From the NCBI GenBank assembly GCA_900547945.1, contig URIT01000008.1:1-52239 (forward strand): 52,239 nucleotides of DNA. The letters run 5' to 3'. The DNA comes from an uncultured bacterium (GTDB taxonomy: Bacteria; Verrucomicrobiota; Kiritimatiellia; RFP12; UBA1067). The notes beneath the pieces are model-generated. The model ran no database searches and was not told the DNA's origin. It saw only the letters and a program-made list of their open reading frames with translations. Numbering within the stretch: position 1 is the first letter of the stretch; each line of letters opens with the position of its first letter. Made by a program: the position numbers and the translations under genes. Shown one piece after another: positions 46,994 to 52,239 of the stretch.

Positions 46994-47851
46994 ATGACGG
47001 ACGCGGAAGAAAGGGCCGCACGGCTTTCCAAGGTGCGGCGGATCGTCGTGCATGGTGGGTTGGCGCACATGGACGACATCATGTCCTGCGCGATGGCGTA
47101 TGCCTTCGGTGTGCCGCACGACGCGCCGATCGAGCGCCGCAATCCCACCCCAGCCGAGCTGAACGACCCCGTGACGCTTGTCCTCGACGTCGGCGGGCGC
47201 CATGATCCCGACCTCCTCGACTTCGACCACCACCAGCGCACGCGCGACGAAGAGCCCAAGTGCGCCTTCCGCCTCTTTGCCGAATGGTTGGGCGTCGGAG
47301 AGGAGATGCGGACGCTCTTCCCCTGGTTCAGCGCCTGGAACCTCATGGACGTGTGCGGTCCTTTCCAGACCGCGCGGATGTTGGGGACGACGCCGGACGC
47401 GCTGGCGGGCTTCATCGAAAACCCGCTCGCCGACTGGGTCATCCGCCGCTTCGCCGACGACGCGACGCTCCGCCGGAAGCTCACGATCACCTTCTCGAAC
47501 GAGCTTGCGCTCACCCGTTCGTGCTGGTGGGCTCTGGCGCAGAAGGTTGTGCGCCGCGAGATTGCCGGACTCCCCGTCGATGACATGACGGCGTGCCGCA
47601 CGGAGGAGATTTCGCGCGCCTCCAACGCCTGGATCCGCCGGCACCGCCCCGCCTGCCTCCTCCTGCGCGACGGACGGGGCGAGGGGTATTCGCTCATGCG
47701 CTGCAACGACGATCCACGCCTCGACTTCGCGCGGTGCGCCGGAAAGCCCTACACCGTCTTCGCGCACCCCGGCGGCTTTATCCTCAAGACGAAGTCCAAG
47801 GACGACGACCTGGAGAAGGTCCTCGCCGATGCCCGCGTGGAGGCACCCTGA
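46994..47851 (+). CDS. MYG1/UPF0160-family metal-dependent hydrolase
   Basis: This is a 285-residue protein. ATG 46994 is preceded by GGGAGACGACG. RIVVHGGLAHMDDIMSCAMAYAF is the family's opening motif, and LVLDVGGRHDPDLLDFDHHQRTRDEE contains the DHH-like Asp-His-His metal site. The MYG1 family belongs to the DHH phosphoesterase-like superfamily and has 3'-5' exonuclease activity in the eukaryotic members (family knowledge). Later HRPACLLLRDGRGEGYSLMRC and KPYTVFAHPGGFILKTKS match the C-terminal part. Bacterial function is not established. It lies directly downstream of tRNA-Gln and probably shares its promoter. Confidence 0.82.
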   Translation: MTDAEERAARLSKVRRIVVHGGLAHMDDIMSCAMAYAFGVPHDAPIERRNPTPAELNDPVTLVLDVGGRHDPDLLDFDHHQRTRDEEPKCAFRLFAEWLGVGEEMRTLFPWFSAWNLMDVCGPFQTARMLGTTPDALAGFIENPLADWVIRRFADDATLRRKLTITFSNELALTRSCWWALAQKVVRREIAGLPVDDMTACRTEEISRASNAWIRRHRPACLLLRDGRGEGYSLMRCNDDPRLDFARCAGKPYTVFAHPGGFILKTKSKDDDLEKVLADARVEAP

Positions 47852-47890
47852 AAGCGGGGAAAGCCGAAGAACCGCCGCCGCGCTTCCCGA

Positions 47891-47902
47891 ATGTGGTATA
47901 CT
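47891..47902 (+). promoter_or_regulatory. Extended -10 of manA, near-leaderless
   Basis: ATGTGGTATACT ends 10 nt before ATG 47913. There is no Shine-Dalgarno between. Confidence 0.65.
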
Positions 47903-47912
47903 TCTCGTCATC

Positions 47913-48875
47913 ATGACAACGAAGCTCAGGGCGAACAGGGTGCGGCGCACGTATCTCGGCGGCGGACGCATCGACGCATTCACGGGATTCGCGCCGGACT
48001 GCTCGGACGGCGTGCCGCGTCCGGAGGACTGGCTCGCCTCCACGACGACGGCCTTCAACGGCACGCGCGAGATCGCGGGCGAGGGGCTGGGCCGTCTGGA
48101 GGACGGCCGCCTCGTGAAGGATGCCGTCGGCACGCTGCCGATTCTCGTGAAGCTGCTCGATTCGGATGAACGCCTCGTCGTGCAGGCCCACCCCACGGTT
48201 CCCTGTGCGCGGGCGAAGTTCAACTCCCCCGTCGGAAAGACCGAGTGCTGGTACTTCCTCGACGGCACCGCGCCCGACGCCTGCGTCTACCTCGGCTTCA
48301 AGCCGGGCGTCACGCGCGCGGCGTGGCGGGCGGCCTTCGAGGCGCAGCGCGGCATCCTGGACATGCTGCACCGGGTGCCCGTGCGGGCCGGCGACTTCGT
48401 GTTCGTCGACGGCGGCGTGCCGCACGCAATCGGGGGTGGCTGCTTCATGGTCGAACTCCAGGAGCCGAGCGACCTCATGGTCGTCGCCGAGCGCGTCACG
48501 CCGTCCGGGCGCACGATCCCCGAGGCGAAGCTCCACGGCGGCGTGGGCTTCGAGACGATGTTCGACGTGTACGAATACAAGGGATTCGCCTACGACGACC
48601 TGTGCGCGAAGTACGTGAGGCGGCGGGGGGAATGCGCCGGGGGGAACGGGGTGGTCGAGCGGATCCTCGGTCCGGAACTGACGGAGAAGTTCGCGATGTG
48701 GCGCGTGGCGGGCGGCGGACGTCTGCCCCTGGCGCGTCCGGCGTGCGTGGCGGTCGTCACGGGCGGCGCGGGGACGGTGAACGGCGTGGCCGTGCAGAAG
48801 GGCGACCGGCTCATCGTTGCGGATGAGGCGGCGGTGGCCGTTGCGGGCGCGGCCGAAGTCGTCGTGTGCGTGTAG
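47913..48875 (+). CDS. manA: Mannose-6-phosphate isomerase, type I
   Basis: This 320-residue protein interconverts mannose-6-phosphate and fructose-6-phosphate, linking mannose use to GDP-mannose and cell-wall glycans. Zinc ligands are visible: His93 in VVQAHPT, Glu111 in KTECWYFL, and His171 in GGVPHAIGGG. LPILVKLLDSDERL precedes the first, as in all type I enzymes. The C-terminal cupin half (GAGTVNGVAVQKGDRLIVAD) is short. The length is at the lower end for the family (about 310-400). It fits a mannan-degrading lifestyle together with the secreted hydrolases. Confidence 0.92.
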   Translation: MTTKLRANRVRRTYLGGGRIDAFTGFAPDCSDGVPRPEDWLASTTTAFNGTREIAGEGLGRLEDGRLVKDAVGTLPILVKLLDSDERLVVQAHPTVPCARAKFNSPVGKTECWYFLDGTAPDACVYLGFKPGVTRAAWRAAFEAQRGILDMLHRVPVRAGDFVFVDGGVPHAIGGGCFMVELQEPSDLMVVAERVTPSGRTIPEAKLHGGVGFETMFDVYEYKGFAYDDLCAKYVRRRGECAGGNGVVERILGPELTEKFAMWRVAGGGRLPLARPACVAVVTGGAGTVNGVAVQKGDRLIVADEAAVAVAGAAEVVVCV

Positions 48876-48916
48876 TCTTCAAACGAAATCACGGAACCAA
48901 GAAAGGGATGAGACGA

Positions 48917-49621
48917 ATGAAGAAGACGATGATGGCGGGTGCCCTGTTGGGCGCGGTGTTGGGCATGGCGGGTTGCGCGACGCAGTCGGCGTGCATCCAT
49001 CCGGACACCTCGGCAAAGGGGTGGCGCAACCTCCTCGGCGACGGTCCGCTGGAGCAGGTGGCGGACTTCAAGCCGGGCACGTGGCGGCGCGACGGCAAGG
49101 ACGGCATCACGTCCACCGTGGACAGCGCGCTCTGGTTCAAGGGTACGTATGAGAACTTCGTGCTCGATTTCGAGTACAAGCTCGACCCCGAGGCGAACTC
49201 GGGCGTGATCATCTACTGCTCCGACCTCAAGAACTGGATTCCGAACTCGGTCGAGGTGCAGCTTCTCGACGACGACGGCGCCAAGTGGCGGAACGATCCC
49301 CCGCGCCTGAAGAACGGCGGCCTCTACGGCCATGTCGGCCCCGCGAAGAGCGCGGTCAAGCCGGCGGGCGAGTGGAACCGCATGACGGTGTGGGCCGAGG
49401 GCAAGCACGTGAAGGTGGCCGTGAACGGCCAGCCCTCCGTCGACGTCGATCTCGCGCAGTACACGAGCGCGAAGGTGAACCCGGACGGCACGCCGATTCA
49501 GCCCTGGCTCTCGAAGCCGATGGCCGAACTGCCCACGAAGGGCGCGATCGGCCTGCAGGGCAAGCACGGCGGCGCGTGCCCGTACTTCCGCAACGTGCGG
49601 ATTCTCGAACGCGGCAAGTAA
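48917..49621 (+). CDS. DUF1080 (3-keto-disaccharide hydrolase-like) lipoprotein
   Basis: This is a 234-residue protein. ATG 48917 is preferred over 48908 because AAAGGGA lies 9 nt upstream. The signal peptide ends in a lipobox, L-G-M-A-G-C (Cys near residue 20), so it is a lipoprotein. The mature part is a DUF1080 jelly roll: GWRNLLGDG, DGITSTVDSALWFKGTYENFVLDFEYKLDPEANSGVIIYCSD, VEVQLLDDDG, GEWNRMTVWAEGKHVKVAVNGQ and PTKGAIGLQGKHGGACPYFRNVRI, all family motifs. DUF1080 proteins are widespread in PVC bacteria and are linked to 3-keto-glycoside hydrolysis after oxidation by Gfo/Idh/MocA enzymes, one of which is 4 kb upstream. Confidence 0.9.
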   Translation: MKKTMMAGALLGAVLGMAGCATQSACIHPDTSAKGWRNLLGDGPLEQVADFKPGTWRRDGKDGITSTVDSALWFKGTYENFVLDFEYKLDPEANSGVIIYCSDLKNWIPNSVEVQLLDDDGAKWRNDPPRLKNGGLYGHVGPAKSAVKPAGEWNRMTVWAEGKHVKVAVNGQPSVDVDLAQYTSAKVNPDGTPIQPWLSKPMAELPTKGAIGLQGKHGGACPYFRNVRILERGK

Positions 49622-49630
49622 GGTCGGGAC

Positions 49631-52012
49631 ATGATGGGCACGAGGGGATTGCTGGTGTGCGCGGCGCTTGCCGCGAGTCTCGTTTCCGGCGCGGCGGAGA
49701 CCGTCCGCGTGCTGGGCCTCGACGCGGCGCGCCCGTATGAAAGGGGTTTCACGCGCGACGGCGACGAGATCGTGGTCGACAACGGCGACGACGCGGCGCG
49801 GCGCGCGGGCGCAGTGTGGTCCCTCGCGCTCAACCAGACGGAGGCGCGTCCGTTTACCGTACGGACCGAGGCGCGGTGCGAACGGGGTCCCGGTGGCACG
49901 CGCACGCGGGCGTTCTCGCTCTACGTGGACCTGGTCTACATGGACGGCGACCACCTCTGGGGGCAGACGGCGGACTTCGCGCCGGATCCGCAGCGGGGCT
50001 GGCGCGCGGGCACGGTGACGGTAATCCCCGCGAAGCCCGTCCGCAGCGCGAGCGTCTACTGCCTCTACCGGGGGCTGCCGGGGCGCGTGCGCTTCCGTGC
50101 CCCGGCCGTGCGGATCCGCGAGCAGGCGGACCTCGCGCTCTTCGACGCGCAGCCGGTGGCGCTCGGCGACCTGCCCCGCCACGAGGCGGGCTTCCTCGTG
50201 CGCGACGTCCAGCGCGCGGACGACGGCTACGCGCCCATCCCCGTCGGCGGCGAGGCGAAGGGCGTGCGCCTCTCGGTCGTCGAGACGCCGGCGGCGGACG
50301 GCGCCACCTATCGGGTGACGGTCGAGGACAGGACGGGACGCGACCGCGCCCTGACGCTCGTCTACGCCTGGCCGCTGCCGGCGGGCGATCTTGTCTTCGA
50401 GGAGGACCCGCGCACGGCGGTGCCGCTTGCGGACAACGCGCCTCAGCGGAGCGATGCGCAGGCGATGGGCTGTGGTGCGGGCGGATTGAACCGCTGGCCG
50501 TTCGGCGCGGTCTCGGTGGGCGGGCGCGGCTTCGCGCTCGGCATCGACACGGCGCACCCCGCCTACTTCCGCACGGCCGTCCATCCGCGCACGCGCCTCC
50601 TCTTCATCGCGTTCGACCTCGGCCTCGCGCCGGAGAAGCGCACGGCCGCGTTCGCGTTCCGCCGCTTCACCTTCACGGGAGGCTTCCGCGGGGCGCTCGC
50701 GGCCTACGCGGCGCGCGAGCCGGACGCATTCAAGACGCGCGTGCCGGAGCAGGGCATCTGGATGCCGTTCCGCGCCATCAAAAGCGTCGAGAACTGGCAG
50801 GACTTCGGGTTCAAGTTCAAGGAGGGCAACGACGAGACCGCCTGGGACGACGCACACGGCATCTTCACGTTCCGCTACACGGAGCCGACCACGTGGTGGC
50901 TCTCGATGGACAAGGCGCACGGCACGAACCGCTTCACGATGGCGGACTGCCTCGCCAAGGTCGAATCCCTCGCCGCAAAGGGCGACCCGCGCGCGCGGGC
51001 CTGGCGCGGGTCGGTCATGCGCGACGAGGATGGCGCGCGCGTGGGCCGGGTGATGGATACGCCCTGGTGCCGGGGCGCGATCTGGCTGCTCTCGCCGCTG
51101 CCGGACATCGCGGGTGTCTGCGAGTACAAGGTGAAGAACACAGAGGCGGACTTCGCGAAGTTCTACGCGAAGCCTTTTCCGGTGGGACAGGACGGCGAGT
51201 ACATCGACTCGGCGGAGGGCTACCTCACGCCGACGCTTGACTTCAACCGGGCCGTGTTCGCGGCGAGCGACACGCCGCTCGTCTTCTCGTCCGACGAGGA
51301 CCACCGCCCCGCGCTCTTCAAGGGGCTTTCGATGTACGAGTACGTGCGCCGCACGGCCGCGCGTGTGTGGCCGCGCGGTCGCTTCGTGATGGCGAACGGC
51401 GTGCCGGGACGCTGGCCGTGGCTGCCGGCCTACGTGGACGTGGGCGGCACCGAGACGCAGTGGATCGACGAGGAGGGCCGGTGGCGGCCCGAATCCCACC
51501 GATCGCTCCTCTACAAGCGCGCGCTTTCGATGGGCAAGCCCTATTGCTATCTGCAGAACGTGGACTTCGAGAAGTTCGCGTATGCGGACATGGAGAACTT
51601 CATGCGCCACTGCGTCGCGTATGGTCTCTTCCCGGGCTGCTTCTCGCACAACGCCTCCGAGGGGCACTACTTCACGCGCCCCGAGGTCTACAACCGGGAC
51701 CGCCCGCTTTTCAAGAAATACGTGCCGCTTTGCAAGATGCTCTCCGAGGCGGGCTGGCGTCCCGTTAACACGCTCGTCGCGTCCACCGACGCCCGCGTCT
51801 TCGTGGAGCAGTTCGGTGCGCGCTACGTGACGGTGTTCAACTCCGCGCGCGCGACGGTGAAGGTGCGGTTGACGGCGAAGGTCGGCGCGCGCGCATCCGA
51901 GCATGTCGAGGGTGGCGAGGTTTCCTTCGCAGACGGCGTCGCCACGCTTGAGCTCGCCCCTGACGCCGTCCGCGTCCTCGATTTCAATTTGAACACGCCG
52001 GTTCCCCGCTAG
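49631..52012 (+). CDS. Large exported protein of unknown family (possible glycoside hydrolase)
   Basis: This is a 793-residue protein. A signal peptide covers about 1-21 (LLVCAALAASLVSGAAE); ATG 49631 or 49634. The N-terminal part (about 25-330) is beta-rich, with no known motif. Residues about 370-690 look like a (beta/alpha)8 barrel: GIWMPFRAIKS, EGYLTPTLDFNRAVFAASDTPLVFSSDEDHRPALFKGLSMYEYVRRT, RFVMANGVPGRWPWLPAYVDVGGTETQWIDEEGRW and KPYCYLQNVDFEKF. Two conserved acidic stretches (SSDEDH; GGTETQW) could be catalytic. The end is a beta-sandwich. It follows the DUF1080 lipoprotein by 9 bp with its own weak ribosome binding site. A glycosidase is plausible, not shown. Confidence 0.5.
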   Translation: MMGTRGLLVCAALAASLVSGAAETVRVLGLDAARPYERGFTRDGDEIVVDNGDDAARRAGAVWSLALNQTEARPFTVRTEARCERGPGGTRTRAFSLYVDLVYMDGDHLWGQTADFAPDPQRGWRAGTVTVIPAKPVRSASVYCLYRGLPGRVRFRAPAVRIREQADLALFDAQPVALGDLPRHEAGFLVRDVQRADDGYAPIPVGGEAKGVRLSVVETPAADGATYRVTVEDRTGRDRALTLVYAWPLPAGDLVFEEDPRTAVPLADNAPQRSDAQAMGCGAGGLNRWPFGAVSVGGRGFALGIDTAHPAYFRTAVHPRTRLLFIAFDLGLAPEKRTAAFAFRRFTFTGGFRGALAAYAAREPDAFKTRVPEQGIWMPFRAIKSVENWQDFGFKFKEGNDETAWDDAHGIFTFRYTEPTTWWLSMDKAHGTNRFTMADCLAKVESLAAKGDPRARAWRGSVMRDEDGARVGRVMDTPWCRGAIWLLSPLPDIAGVCEYKVKNTEADFAKFYAKPFPVGQDGEYIDSAEGYLTPTLDFNRAVFAASDTPLVFSSDEDHRPALFKGLSMYEYVRRTAARVWPRGRFVMANGVPGRWPWLPAYVDVGGTETQWIDEEGRWRPESHRSLLYKRALSMGKPYCYLQNVDFEKFAYADMENFMRHCVAYGLFPGCFSHNASEGHYFTRPEVYNRDRPLFKKYVPLCKMLSEAGWRPVNTLVASTDARVFVEQFGARYVTVFNSARATVKVRLTAKVGARASEHVEGGEVSFADGVATLELAPDAVRVLDFNLNTPVPR

Positions 52013-52021
52013 CAGCGGTGT

Positions 52022-52047
52022 GGGAGGGTCGCGCTCCTGCGCGACCG
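52022..52047. repeat. Intergenic palindromic repeat, family B, copy 3
   Basis: GGGAGGGTCGCGCTCCTG followed by CGCGACC. GGTCGCG (52027-52033) and CGCGACC (52040-52046) form a perfect 7-bp stem with the loop CTCCTG, immediately after the stop codon of the last gene. It may act as a terminator-like or mobile palindromic element. Confidence 0.65.
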
Positions 52048-52117
52048 AGGGCCTGTGCGCAACAACGGCCCAGTGCGCGTTGTCCCTGCGCCGCCCCCGG
52101 CGCGGGACGTCCGAACG

Positions 52118-52144
52118 CGGGAGGGGCGCGCTCCCGCTCGACCG
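52118..52144. repeat. Intergenic palindromic repeat, family B, copy 4
   Basis: GCGGGAGGGGCGCGCTCCCG then CTCGACC, a variant of the same core with partial loss of pairing. The stretch 52048-52239 between and beyond the two copies shows no convincing gene; a longer frame on the opposite strand is probably noise. Confidence 0.5.
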
Positions 52145-52239
52145 TGGCCTGTGCATGGCGTCCGAACGCCTACCCGACGCGCCTGAAGAGCCGGTCGCGC
52201 CACCTCGCCGCCGTCCGCCCCGTGACGGCGCGGGCGTAC

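Noticed and set aside
48590..52156. Open frame of 1188 codons on the minus strand opposite the DUF1080 and 793-residue genes
   Set aside because: Its translation is dominated by Arg, His, Val and Ala, as expected from antisense frames in GC-rich DNA. The plus-strand genes have signal peptides, family motifs and ribosome binding sites.

Overview
Organism. The window is GC-rich and densely coded. It combines pseudopilin/type II secretion genes, a PEP-CTERM protein, many secreted glycoside hydrolases, a DUF1080 lipoprotein, a Tat-exported Gfo/Idh/MocA oxidoreductase, GYF_2 proteins and a eukaryote-type glycogen branching enzyme. This mix points to the PVC superphylum, most likely a Kiritimatiellota/Verrucomicrobiota polysaccharide degrader. 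That is inference from gene content; there is no rRNA to confirm it.

Layout. 1-2253: end of a secreted protein and a GH5-like/esterase fusion. 2585-5802: four exported proteins in a row, the last with a PEP-CTERM tail. 5878-8292: large membrane/TPR protein. 8293-8611: inverted TTTAGG-type repeat cassette. 8612-18269: gspF, seven different pseudopilins and a giant GspK/PilX-like protein, mostly linked by ATGA overlaps. 18327-23464: small conserved gene, proC (minus), two GYF_2/coiled-coil paralogues, a stand-alone IMP cyclohydrolase and a zinc-ribbon/EIIA fusion. 23476-23641: tRNA-Leu and tRNA-Gly (minus). 23729-25426: gspE/pilB ATPase, probably the motor for the gspF system. 25427-32850: accessory island, visibly less GC-rich, with structured non-coding DNA, a GtrA/glycosyltransferase deletion remnant, an ArsR-like double-HTH regulator, an AEP-primase/half-helicase/nuclease protein, a SWIM-TPR protein and a RhuM/PLD-like protein. 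32953-40690: alpha-galactosidase-like enzyme, DMT transporter, biotin ligase, GH5-like enzyme, CCA enzyme and GH43-like propeller. 40693-48875: rex (minus), glgB, oxidoreductase, Na/Pi symporter, tRNA-Gln, MYG1-like protein and manA. 48917-52012: DUF1080 lipoprotein and a large exported protein of unknown family.

Strongest signals. Three perfect palindromes (42, 36 and 38 bp) share the core CGCATTTATATAAATGCG. They bound the ArsR gene and the primase/nuclease gene, and their differences are mirrored in both arms, so dyad symmetry itself appears to be maintained. The first abuts the ArsR promoter. Together with the odd primase/half-helicase/DUF559-like fusion, this is the best candidate for an undescribed regulated conflict or mobile system.

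Two other genome-scale patterns stand out. An extended -10 box (TGNTATAMT) lies only 6-12 nt before many start codons, which suggests widespread leaderless transcription. At least two families of intergenic palindromic repeats recur across the window.
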